In this document: positions 8,959 through 16,287 of the stretch, piece after piece
Layout: each line of letters begins with the position of its first letter
How positions within the stretch are numbered: the first letter of the stretch is position 1
NCBI RefSeq assembly: GCF_007993035.1
Contig: NZ_VOOS01000005.1
Location: forward strand, 174,897 to 238,896
Direction: 5' to 3'
Source: Vicingus serpentipes
Lineage (GTDB): Bacteria; Bacteroidota; Bacteroidia; Flavobacteriales_E; Vicingaceae
Length of the DNA: 64,000 nt
Notes under the pieces: generated by a model
What the model was told of the DNA's origin: nothing
The model's input: the letters and a program-made list of their open reading frames with translations, nothing else
Database searches by the model: none
Position numbers and translations under genes: made by a program

Positions 8959-10791
8959 TCAATTAAATTCAGCTATAGGTATTTCTAAAATAATTTCTGT
9001 ACCTTCTTTTGGTGTTGAGTTTATAGCGAAATTTGCATGAATAGCAGAAGCTCTATTTTTCATATTCTCCAATCCGTTTCCTAATTGTATTTCAGCCATT
9101 TTAAATCCAATTCCATCATCATTTATTGATAACACCAAAAAATCATTCTTTTCAGTGATTAATAAAGAAACATTTGTTGCTGCAGCATATTTCATCGCAT
9201 TATTTATTGCTTCTTGCACAACCCGATATATACTAACTCCTTGAATTGAGTTTAAATGAAAATTATTACTCAACTCCACATTAAAGTTAAATACTGTTTG
9301 CTCTTGAGCTAGATTAGCATTTTCTATATACTTGTATAATCTAGACTTTAAATCTTCAAAAGAAATTTCATCTTTATTCAGTGCCCAAATGGTATCTCTC
9401 AATTGAGTAATTGTTGTCCTAGAGAAATTTGCAACATCAGTTAATTTGTCTGTTAATTTTTCATCAGCCGATTTAAAAAAGTGTTTCATGTTGTCAACTG
9501 ATGAAATAATAAAAGTTAATTGAGCCCCAATATTATCATGTAAATCTCTAGATATTTTAAGTCGCTCTTCATGTAATTTACTTTGCAAAGTAATTTGAGC
9601 CAATTGGTCTTTTAATCTGTTTTCTTCAAAAAGTCGTTGTTGCTTTTGTTTTTGCTGTTTGTATATAAATGAAGCTATAACAAAAAATAATAATACGATT
9701 AACCCCAAAACAAGCATCATGTAATTTCGTTGCTTCACCTTTAGCTCTTGTGCCGATATTTCTGCTTTTTGTTCAGCAATTTCTTTTTCCTTTTTTTCGG
9801 TGTCAAACTGTACTTCTAATTTTGCAATAGCATTATTTGTTGATTCATTTAACAATGAATCTTTTAATGCTTGTTGAATTTTTAAAAATTTGACCGTATT
9901 TAAATTATCTCCTATTTTCTCATAACAAATTGCAGCATGCTCTGCAGCATATTGTCCTAAATGAATATATTTATTTGGTATGGCTTCATAGTAACACATT
10001 ACAAACCATTTTAAAGCCTCTTTATAATTTTCTTGAGCATAATAAAAATCAGCATACAACACTAAACATTCTGCTATCCCATAGGTATCGTTTCGTTTTT
10101 TACGAATAGCATACGATTCATCTAAGTATTCTTTTGATTTATTATAGTCTTTTTTAACTAAATAAGCTCCCGATAAATGTCCTAACGCGAAAGGAATACC
10201 TATGCTATCGTTTTGATTTCTTTTTAAATCTAGTGCCATATTGTAATAATAAATTGCAGAGTCAACATTTCCTGCGATCTCTTGAACAATACCATAATTA
10301 TCGTACACCGAATTTAAAGCTACCTCATCATTTATTTCTTTTAATAAATGAACCCCTTTTTGCATATATTCAATTGCTTTATCAATGTCCCTTCTTTTCA
10401 TTGCAAAACCTAATTCGGCATAAGTTATCCCTGCATTAGATTTGTTATTGGTAGCTTCATAAATTTTAATGGCTTTTAAATTAAAATCTAATCGTTTATC
10501 ATTATTTCCTAAAAAAGCATTTATTAAAGCCAATTGGTTATAAATATCTGCTTCTGCTTCTTTGTCCTTTAATTGTTTTGCTTGACCTAATGCGTCTAAA
10601 TAGAGTTTTTCGGCAACAGAAGTGTTTGCAACCACCTTATCATAAGGAATAGCTAATAATAGTTCTATTTGCTGTTCTTCTGTATAATTTTGAATTGAAG
10701 AGGCAATACTGTCAATATAATTTTGTGCAGACATTACTATTGACGACGATAGAAGTACTACTAAAATTATATTTTTTAAAATTAAGCGCAT
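8959..10791 (-). CDS. TPR-containing sensor histidine kinase (HisKA_3, NarX/DesK type)
   Basis: A 610-residue membrane kinase. The order is signal peptide (1-22), a periplasmic array of about seven TPR units (30-325), a coiled coil (325-355), one transmembrane helix (about 357-377), a second coiled coil, a HisKA_3 dimerisation domain with phospho-acceptor H418 in ISRDLHDNIGAQL, and a HATPase_c domain to the end. The ATPase domain has the N-box near EAINNAMKYA and the G-box INDDGIGF. Periplasmic TPRs with HisKA_3 are a frequent Bacteroidota layout, paired with LuxR-type regulators like the one 74 bp downstream. The start is fixed by the signal peptide. Oddly, the U-tract of the pheS terminator touches the start codon. 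Confidence 0.94.
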   Translation of the reverse strand: MRLILKNIILVVLLSSSIVMSAQNYIDSIASSIQNYTEEQQIELLLAIPYDKVVANTSVAEKLYLDALGQAKQLKDKEAEADIYNQLALINAFLGNNDKRLDFNLKAIKIYEATNNKSNAGITYAELGFAMKRRDIDKAIEYMQKGVHLLKEINDEVALNSVYDNYGIVQEIAGNVDSAIYYYNMALDLKRNQNDSIGIPFALGHLSGAYLVKKDYNKSKEYLDESYAIRKKRNDTYGIAECLVLYADFYYAQENYKEALKWFVMCYYEAIPNKYIHLGQYAAEHAAICYEKIGDNLNTVKFLKIQQALKDSLLNESTNNAIAKLEVQFDTEKKEKEIAEQKAEISAQELKVKQRNYMMLVLGLIVLLFFVIASFIYKQQKQKQQRLFEENRLKDQLAQITLQSKLHEERLKISRDLHDNIGAQLTFIISSVDNMKHFFKSADEKLTDKLTDVANFSRTTITQLRDTIWALNKDEISFEDLKSRLYKYIENANLAQEQTVFNFNVELSNNFHLNSIQGVSIYRVVQEAINNAMKYAAATNVSLLITEKNDFLVLSINDDGIGFKMAEIQLGNGLENMKNRASAIHANFAINSTPKEGTEIILEIPIAEFN

Positions 10792-10795
10792 AAAA

Positions 10796-10819
10796 AAAGT
10801 CCCGATAAAACGGGACTTT
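10796..10819 (-). terminator. Rho-independent terminator of pheS
   Basis: A 9-bp perfect stem (AAAGTCCCG with CGGGACTTT) closes a 6-nt loop. On the minus strand it is followed by a run of seven T. It sits 30 bp after pheS. The T-run ends at the ATG of the next gene, the histidine kinase. Confidence 0.85.
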
Positions 10820-10848
10820 AAAAATAGTGTTTTTAAATCTTTTCTATA

Positions 10849-11871
10849 TTAAAAAGCTGATTTAAACTGTTCCAAAAATCGAATATCCCCTTCAGAATAC
10901 AAGCGCAAATCATTTACTTTATATTTTAACATAGCTATACGCTCAACTCCCATTCCAAATGCAAAACCTGAATATTTTTTGCTATCTATTCCACAATTTT
11001 CAAGCACACTTGGATCAACCATTCCACAGCCTAAAATTTCAAGAAAACCTGTGTATTTACATACATTGCACCCTTTACTATTACAAACTGAACATGAAAC
11101 ATCCATCTCAGCACTTGGCTCTGTGAATGGGAAATACGAAGGTCTTAATCTTATCTCTGTTTTTTCTCCAAACATTTCTTTTGCAAAGTATAATAGTGTT
11201 TGTTTTAAATCGGCAAACGAAACTTTCTCCGCGATGTATAAACCTTCTACTTGATGAAAAAAGCAATGCGCACGAGCAGAAATTGCTTCATTACGATAAA
11301 CTCTTCCTGGCGACAATGTTCTAATTGGAGGTTTTGAATTTTCCATAATACGAACCTGAACAGAAGATGTATGCGTTCTTAATGCCATCTCCTTATCATC
11401 AGACTTAACAAAGAATGTATCTTGCATGTCTCTTGCAGGATGTTCTGGTGGAAAGTTCAATGCTGAAAAATTATGCCAATCGTCTTCAATTTCTGGTCCT
11501 TCAGAAACTGTAAAACCAATTCGAGAAAAAATATCTATTATTTCTTTTCTTACCAATGAAATTGGGTGACGACTACCTAATGGTGTTGGATAACCTGGTC
11601 TAGATAAATCAATATCATCAACTTTATCATTAGTAGTTATTAAATTACTTTTTAACTCATTAATTTTTTCTTGAGCTTTTTCTTTTAACTCGTTAATTAA
11701 CTGCCCTACTTCTTTTTTTTGCTCATTAGGAACAATTTTAAAATCAGCAAACAAGTCTTTTAATACTCCTTTACTACCTAATATCTTAATTCTAAAAGCC
11801 TCAATTTGTTCTTGATTGTCGGCATTAAAATTTTCAACTTCATTTAAGAGTTCTGCTATCTTTCCTTTCAT
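10849..11871 (-). CDS. pheS: Phenylalanyl-tRNA synthetase alpha subunit
   Basis: PheS (340 residues, normal length) charges tRNA-Phe as an alpha2-beta2 enzyme with PheT, which is not in this window. An N-terminal coiled coil (1-95) is followed by the class II catalytic core. Visible signatures are GRVYRNEAISARAHCFFHQVEG-type motif 2 (about 190-212), a Cys-rich CSVCNSKGCNVC stretch before the GFLEILGCGMV strand, and motif 3 at GFAFGMGVERIAML. It begins 1 bp after the cyclophilin gene and probably shares its transcript. A strong hairpin terminator follows. Confidence 0.98.
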   Translation of the reverse strand: MKGKIAELLNEVENFNADNQEQIEAFRIKILGSKGVLKDLFADFKIVPNEQKKEVGQLINELKEKAQEKINELKSNLITTNDKVDDIDLSRPGYPTPLGSRHPISLVRKEIIDIFSRIGFTVSEGPEIEDDWHNFSALNFPPEHPARDMQDTFFVKSDDKEMALRTHTSSVQVRIMENSKPPIRTLSPGRVYRNEAISARAHCFFHQVEGLYIAEKVSFADLKQTLLYFAKEMFGEKTEIRLRPSYFPFTEPSAEMDVSCSVCNSKGCNVCKYTGFLEILGCGMVDPSVLENCGIDSKKYSGFAFGMGVERIAMLKYKVNDLRLYSEGDIRFLEQFKSAF

Positions 11872-11872
11872 C

Positions 11873-12568
11873 TTATTTCTTAACTATTTTAATAGTCATT
11901 TTAATATCTTTTACAGGCCTATTTCTTTTATCTTTTTCAACCACAGCAATTTTCTCAACCACATCTAAGCCTTCTAAAACTTCTCCAAAAACAGTATAAT
12001 CCATATCTAAAGATGGATAGCCCCCAATAGTTTCGTATGTTTTATATTGTTCTTCGGTATAAACTATCGGCTCTTTTCTTCGAGCATTTTTACCTTTTAG
12101 CATCTTGTCTATTTCTGCTCTTGTAAACGTTCTTCCTTCCACAATATAAAACTGGCAACCTGATGATGCTTTTGAGGGATTTATATTGTCTGGCTCACGA
12201 GCAGCGGCTAGCACTCCCTTTTTGTGAATAAGTGTAGAATTAAATTCTTCGGGAATAGTATAGCCAACATCTCCATCACCCAACATCGCTCCTGCTGGAG
12301 CAGTTTTAGAGTCAGGATCTCCTCCTTGAATCATAAAATCATTAATAACTCGATGAAACAATGTGCCATCATACATACCTTCTTTTACTAATTTTATAAA
12401 ATTGTCTCGATGTTTAGGAGTTTCATTGTATAAAGCAATTTTAATATCCCCAAATTCAGTTGAAATTAAAACTTTAGCTTGCTTCGATTTATTCTGACCA
12501 ACCACAACTCCGCTAAGTAACAGCGATACAGCAAATAAGGTTGTATAAAATAATTTCTTAATCAACAT
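11873..12568 (-). CDS. Exported cyclophilin-type peptidyl-prolyl isomerase
   Basis: A 231-residue periplasmic prolyl isomerase with a signal peptide (about 1-24, ending GVVVGQ). The cyclophilin core has the PPIase signature FHRVINDFMIQGGDP and the SSGCQFYIV strand. An insertion of about 25 basic residues (around KGKNARRKEPIVYTEEQY) enlarges the domain relative to E. coli PpiA, as is common in Bacteroidota. It likely assists folding of exported proteins. It is the first gene of a two-gene unit with pheS, and a -7-like element precedes it. Confidence 0.95.
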   Translation of the reverse strand: MLIKKLFYTTLFAVSLLLSGVVVGQNKSKQAKVLISTEFGDIKIALYNETPKHRDNFIKLVKEGMYDGTLFHRVINDFMIQGGDPDSKTAPAGAMLGDGDVGYTIPEEFNSTLIHKKGVLAAAREPDNINPSKASSGCQFYIVEGRTFTRAEIDKMLKGKNARRKEPIVYTEEQYKTYETIGGYPSLDMDYTVFGEVLEGLDVVEKIAVVEKDKRNRPVKDIKMTIKIVKK

Positions 12569-12591
12569 TTTATTATTATATTTGTTAATTA

Positions 12592-12599
12592 CAAAACTA
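12592..12599 (-). promoter_or_regulatory. Candidate -7 element (TAGTTTTG) for the cyclophilin-pheS unit
   Basis: The minus strand reads TAGTTTTG, an exact TAnnTTTG match, 23 bp before the cyclophilin start. No TTG is found at 19-21 nt upstream, so this is only half of a consensus promoter. Confidence 0.35.
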
Positions 12600-12644
12600 A
12601 CAAATTAAACGAATAGCTTTTTTGAGATTCTAAAATTTTAACCC

Positions 12645-13073
12645 ATGGTACGCAATTTTAACTTTAAAATAGTATTGTTTTTATCTTTCGTGATTGTTGC
12701 ATTTTCATGTGCAAAAGAACGAACTCCTACCTTAAACATAACTGTGGTTGATGAGCAAGGTGTTCCTGCTCCTGGGGCTATTGTTCATGCTTGGCCAAGT
12801 GATGATGCAAGTGCTACAGGATCTACAGTAAATGAAATTGAAATGGATAAAACTGGAAGTACTGATGCTCTAGGTCAAATTAGTTTTGATTTTAAATTCT
12901 CGGCTGTTTTAGATGTAGATGTAAAATACTATAAAACTACTCAAGTATCAGATGGTATGGGTGGACTTACAACTCAAACAGATTCATTAAGTGGACATAA
13001 AGTTGTTAAAATAGAAACTGTAAGACAACGAAGTAAAGATAATGACTACAACGAATTAGTTGAAGTAAAATAA
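12645..13073 (+). CDS. Small lipoprotein with Ig-like/carboxypeptidase-regulatory fold
   Basis: A 142-residue predicted lipoprotein whose lipobox AFSC puts the acylated Cys near residue 22. The mature part starts TLNITVVDEQGVPAPGAIVHAW, the beginning of a carboxypeptidase-regulatory-like beta-sandwich. Such domains often present or modify OM proteins, but this one stands alone. No known name. Its stop codon touches the stop of the convergent gene (0 bp between). Confidence 0.75.
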   Translation: MVRNFNFKIVLFLSFVIVAFSCAKERTPTLNITVVDEQGVPAPGAIVHAWPSDDASATGSTVNEIEMDKTGSTDALGQISFDFKFSAVLDVDVKYYKTTQVSDGMGGLTTQTDSLSGHKVVKIETVRQRSKDNDYNELVEVK

Positions 13074-13406
13074 CTACAAATCAAAATACTTTATAATTGC
13101 TCTTTTCATGAGTAATTCTTGTTCTTCTCCAACCATTGTGTTGGAGATTTTTTTTATGTTTTTGAAGTGTGGCCATCCTTCATTATCTAAGCCAATTTTT
13201 TTATAATAACCAAAAGGTAAAAGAACAGTGCAAACACCAATATGCATTATATCTAATTTTTGTTCTTTTTTAAACTCTTGGTAATTCATTCCCAACTCTT
13301 GTAAACCAATAATAAATAAAATGGATTGAATGTCTAATATTTCATCAAACTTCTTTCGTACCATTAACTGCACTTTTACCCATTCAATATTTAAGTCTAT
13401 ATCCAT
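13074..13406 (-). CDS. Conserved hypothetical cytoplasmic protein, 110 aa
   Basis: A 110-residue protein without signal peptide or membrane segment. It is mostly helical, with conserved-looking features such as GLQELGMNYQEFKKEQKLD, the MHIGVC stretch and a C-terminal EEQELLMKRAIIKYF helix. It has the look of a lineage-specific Bacteroidota family, but I cannot name it. It is transcribed convergently with the lipoprotein gene, with no base between the two stops, and divergently from CvpA. Confidence 0.7.
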   Translation of the reverse strand: MDIDLNIEWVKVQLMVRKKFDEILDIQSILFIIGLQELGMNYQEFKKEQKLDIMHIGVCTVLLPFGYYKKIGLDNEGWPHFKNIKKISNTMVGEEQELLMKRAIIKYFDL

Positions 13407-13471
13407 AATGCAAAACTAACAAGATTATTTATGGTATAAACATTTCATTTTTAATAAATATATCATGTCTG

Positions 13472-13504
13472 TTTGCTTGCCAACAAATAACTCAAGTAGA
13501 TTTG
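13472..13504 (+). promoter_or_regulatory. Consensus promoter of the cvpA-like gene, leaderless layout
   Basis: TTTG (13472-13475), a 21-nt spacer and TAGATTTG (13497-13504) match the Bacteroidota promoter consensus. The ATG of the CvpA gene starts at 13509, five bases after the -7 element. Transcription would start at or next to the A of the start codon. Confidence 0.65.
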
Positions 13505-13508
13505 AATA

Positions 13509-14033
13509 ATGAATTATTTTGACATCATATTTATCATTCCTTTACTTTGGGGAGCTTACAAGGGCTATTCAAAAGGTTTTGTAATTGAAATTGCATCATT
13601 TATTGCATTGGGACTTGGTATTTGGGGTGGAGTAAAATTCTCTTCAGTATCTGCTGAATATTTAAGTCAACTTTTTGATATCTCAGAAAAATTAATGCCT
13701 TTAATTTCTTTTGCTGTAACATTTATTGTTATTGTAATAGCTGTATTTACAATCGCAAAACTACTACAAAGGGTTATAAAAATGGTAGCCTTGGGATTTG
13801 TAAATCGAATTGCAGGCTTATTGTTTGGTTGTTTAAAATTTGGACTTATTCTAAGTGTTGTAGTTAATTTAGTTGGTGTAATAAACGAGCAAGTTCCTTT
13901 TATTGATAAAGAAATGCAAAACTCTTCCCTTTTGTACAATCCAATTAAAAAAGTCGCTCAAATTTTTATTCCCGGATTAAAAGACTTACACATCAATACC
14001 GACGAGGTAACTAAAAGAATACTAAGTAATTAA
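13509..14033 (+). CDS. CvpA family membrane protein
   Basis: A 174-residue inner-membrane protein of the CvpA (colicin V production) family. It has four predicted hydrophobic segments (about 3-18, 27-45, 62-84 and 100-122) and the characteristic N-terminus NYFDIIFIIPLLWGAYKGYSKG. The start is well supported by that motif. CvpA homologues help maintain envelope integrity; the molecular activity is not established. A consensus promoter ends four bases before the ATG, so the mRNA may be leaderless. Confidence 0.92.
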   Translation: MNYFDIIFIIPLLWGAYKGYSKGFVIEIASFIALGLGIWGGVKFSSVSAEYLSQLFDISEKLMPLISFAVTFIVIVIAVFTIAKLLQRVIKMVALGFVNRIAGLLFGCLKFGLILSVVVNLVGVINEQVPFIDKEMQNSSLLYNPIKKVAQIFIPGLKDLHINTDEVTKRILSN

Positions 14034-14060
14034 ATTTAATTGATGTAATTTGTTACCTTT

Positions 14061-14393
14061 ATGAGAATGAAGTGTTTTTCTACATTTATACTTTTCATAT
14101 TTATCTTTAGCTGCTCACCTAAAGGACCACAAACTTATTCCAGCCCATTTGTTGGAAAATCAAAAAATCAATTGATTGCTGAAAAAGGTATTGCAAAAAC
14201 AATTAAGGTTTATGCTGATTATGAAATCTATATTTATACAATTAGAGAAGAATATTTTGGCGAAAAAAATCCAGAAATAAACAAAAGCACTACACCTAAG
14301 AAAGTATTTGATATTGAGCATATCTATTACATAGACTCCAGTCAAACGGTTTATAAATACCAAGTTTGGAAGAAAAAAGTATCTTATAAATAA
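14061..14393 (+). CDS. Small lipoprotein with SmpA/BamE-like pattern
   Basis: A 110-residue predicted lipoprotein with lipobox IFSC, acylated Cys near residue 18. The segment FVGKSKNQLIAEKGIAKTI followed by alternating Tyr/Ile strands recalls the VGMTKxEL helix-then-sheet pattern of SmpA/OmlA (BamE)-like lipoproteins; this is a structural guess, not a family match. It sits 27 bp after CvpA and may be cotranscribed. Met3 is an alternative start. Confidence 0.65.
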   Translation: MRMKCFSTFILFIFIFSCSPKGPQTYSSPFVGKSKNQLIAEKGIAKTIKVYADYEIYIYTIREEYFGEKNPEINKSTTPKKVFDIEHIYYIDSSQTVYKYQVWKKKVSYK

Positions 14394-14432
14394 TTTTTTA
14401 GTTAATTTTTCGTTAAAATGTATAAACATTAG

Positions 14433-14451
14433 ATGTATATACATATATTTG
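14433..14451 (+). promoter_or_regulatory. Palindromic operator-like site overlapping a -7 element upstream of yceI
   Basis: A perfect 12-bp palindrome, ATGTATATACAT (14433-14444), overlaps by one base the TATATTTG -7 match (14444-14451). The ATG of the YceI gene follows 23 bp later. A half-like copy (TGTATA...ACAT) lies just upstream at about 14419-14429. The position would let a dimeric repressor block RNA polymerase. Confidence 0.4.
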
Positions 14452-14474
14452 TATTGAATTTAAAATTTACAAAA

Positions 14475-15059
14475 ATGAAAAAGATATTATTAAGTATTAC
14501 AACTTTAGCTATTAGTTGTTTAACTGTTAGTGCACACAATCATGGTGAAAAGAAAATTAACACAAAAGTAAGTTCTGTTGAATGGATAGGTAAAAAAGTT
14601 ACTGGCCAACACGAAGGTACAATTGCAATAAAAGAAGGTAATCTTTCTTTTCATGATGGAAATTTAGATAAAGGAACAATTGTAATTGATATGGCAAGTA
14701 TTGCTGTTACAGATTTAGAAGGAGAATGGGCAGACAAACTAAAAGGCCACTTAGAAAGTGAAGATTTTTTTAATGTTGCAAAACACACTTCAGCAACATT
14801 TACTATCAAAAAAGTTACTGCAGAAGGAAATGGTAAATCAAAAGTTTCAGGTGATTTAACTATTAAAGGTATTACTCATCCAATTGAATTTACATCAACT
14901 AATGAAATGAAAGATGGAAAATTTGCAGCTTTTGCAGAAGTTAATATAGACAGAACTTTATATGATATTAAATACGGTTCAGGTAAGTTTTTTGAAGGAT
15001 TAGGAGATAAAATGATTAGTGATGAATTCACAATTAAGTTTAAAATTGCTGCCGAATAG
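14475..15059 (+). CDS. YceI-family periplasmic lipid-binding-like protein
   Basis: A 194-residue YceI protein with a signal peptide (1-20) followed by a His-containing HNHGEKK segment. The barrel has typical elements: VSSVEWIGKKVTGQHEGT, the DLEGEWADKLKGHLESEDFFNV stretch, the GDLTIKGITHPI turn and a C-terminal DEFTIKFKI strand. YceI folds bind isoprenoid-type ligands. The start was moved to 14475 because the in-frame Met at 14433 lies in the promoter region and would destroy the signal peptide. A bidirectional terminator follows. Confidence 0.93.
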   Translation: MKKILLSITTLAISCLTVSAHNHGEKKINTKVSSVEWIGKKVTGQHEGTIAIKEGNLSFHDGNLDKGTIVIDMASIAVTDLEGEWADKLKGHLESEDFFNVAKHTSATFTIKKVTAEGNGKSKVSGDLTIKGITHPIEFTSTNEMKDGKFAAFAEVNIDRTLYDIKYGSGKFFEGLGDKMISDEFTIKFKIAAE

Positions 15060-15085
15060 TATCAATAATATAAGACATTAAAAAA

Positions 15086-15107
15086 AGAGCCTCAAAATTG
15101 AGGCTCT
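15086..15107. terminator. Bidirectional terminator between yceI and endonuclease I
   Basis: A GC-centred stem (AGAGCCTCAA with TTGAGGCTCT), flanked by A-run and T-run, lies between two convergent genes. It can serve both. Confidence 0.88.
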
Positions 15108-15111
15108 TTTT

Positions 15112-16167
15112 TTAATTTATAACTACTTTTTTTGCAATGGAATTTTTGTCTGTTTTATACTTAAATATATATATTCCTTGAGGTAAATCTTTAACTATAA
15201 TTTCTTTGGTATTTATTTGCTCATTTGAAAATTGATTAACCAGCACCCCATTAATAGCGTAAACAAATAATTCCTCATTTTTGGAAGTATTTTCGTTAAA
15301 CTTCACTTTTACATCATCTGATGATGGATTAGGATAAACAATAAAATTAGTTGACAAATCATTCTCAGTAATAGTAGTTGTCATATCCCATTTATCTTGA
15401 GCAACCGTTCCGTTCCATATAATAGTTGCTAAATAAGGATTATCAATAAAAGGGTTTCTGTTTCCTTGTAGTCCTTCTAAAATATTATTACGATTTGTTT
15501 CATAAGCAGATACTGTATCTTCAGCATTCCAATCCAAAAAAAGTGTTATCATTGCTGGATCTATTGCTACAGAAGTACCAACACCAACATTGTTTGGCAA
15601 ACATTGAGAAGGATATCTCAAATACATATACATCATCATTCTAGCAACATCTCCCTTCCACTCGTCACCAGGATACCAATTTAATCCGGTATTTCCGGCA
15701 TTTCCAGAACCGGCAGCAAACAAACGGTTCCCTCTATTTCCATTCATTTGCACATCCGAAGCTCTTAAATGGTGGGCATCAGTTCCTGCATTTGGAGTTG
15801 AAGTATTCATCCCAGGTGTAGCTAAAGATTGAGCATAAGTATGCTCTCTATTCCAATCGCCTACAGCTCCTCCTGTACTATTTTTATTTCGAGTTCTATC
15901 GGTAATCGGATCACCATCACCATCATTATATCCATATAAAAGTAGCACGTTACTAGGGTTAGTTAGATCTAAATCTGTTTGTTGTAAAGCCGTCCATACT
16001 TCAGAATAATTTAACTCATTAGTGTGAGTAACGGTAATTTTATTAGCTAGTTCGGCTTTTAATAACATTCCAGTAAGAGTCAAATTAACATCGTTATAGT
16101 AAGTTGGTATCTGACCAAATACAGACACCACAAATAGTGTACATATTATCGAAAAAAGTCCTTTCAT
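15112..16167 (-). CDS. Secreted endonuclease I (EndA/NucM family) with T9SS type A sorting domain
   Basis: A 351-residue secreted nuclease. After a signal peptide (1-18) the NucM/Endonuclease I domain (about 20-260) shows the catalytic HNH-like region NREHTYAQS, DAHHLRASDVQMNGNRGNRLF and the WYPGDEWKGDVARMMMY segment. A type A T9SS sorting domain fills about 275-351: FIVYPNPSSDDV near its start, DLPQGIYIFKY and a basic tail ending KKVVIN. The enzyme should therefore cross the outer membrane and degrade extracellular nucleic acids, possibly for phosphate or biofilm DNA. The gene converges with yceI. Confidence 0.94.
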   Translation of the reverse strand: MKGLFSIICTLFVVSVFGQIPTYYNDVNLTLTGMLLKAELANKITVTHTNELNYSEVWTALQQTDLDLTNPSNVLLLYGYNDGDGDPITDRTRNKNSTGGAVGDWNREHTYAQSLATPGMNTSTPNAGTDAHHLRASDVQMNGNRGNRLFAAGSGNAGNTGLNWYPGDEWKGDVARMMMYMYLRYPSQCLPNNVGVGTSVAIDPAMITLFLDWNAEDTVSAYETNRNNILEGLQGNRNPFIDNPYLATIIWNGTVAQDKWDMTTTITENDLSTNFIVYPNPSSDDVKVKFNENTSKNEELFVYAINGVLVNQFSNEQINTKEIIVKDLPQGIYIFKYKTDKNSIAKKVVIN

Positions 16168-16287
16168 TTCATAAATTTTATCTGGTAAAACTAATTAAAA
16201 TTGAATATAATAGTTGTTAAATGTTTTTAATAACTATATGTTATTCTATATTAAGGATGTAACTGTTTTTTATTACATTCGCTAATT

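Noticed and set aside
11041..11110. Cys-rich insertion in PheS as a sign of unusual function
   Set aside because: Comparable Cys-containing segments before the GxGMV strand occur in many PheS proteins, so it is not noteworthy by itself.
10979..11324. Plus-strand open frames (91 and 65 codons) inside pheS
   Set aside because: They are antisense to a highly conserved housekeeping gene, without signal peptide or start context.
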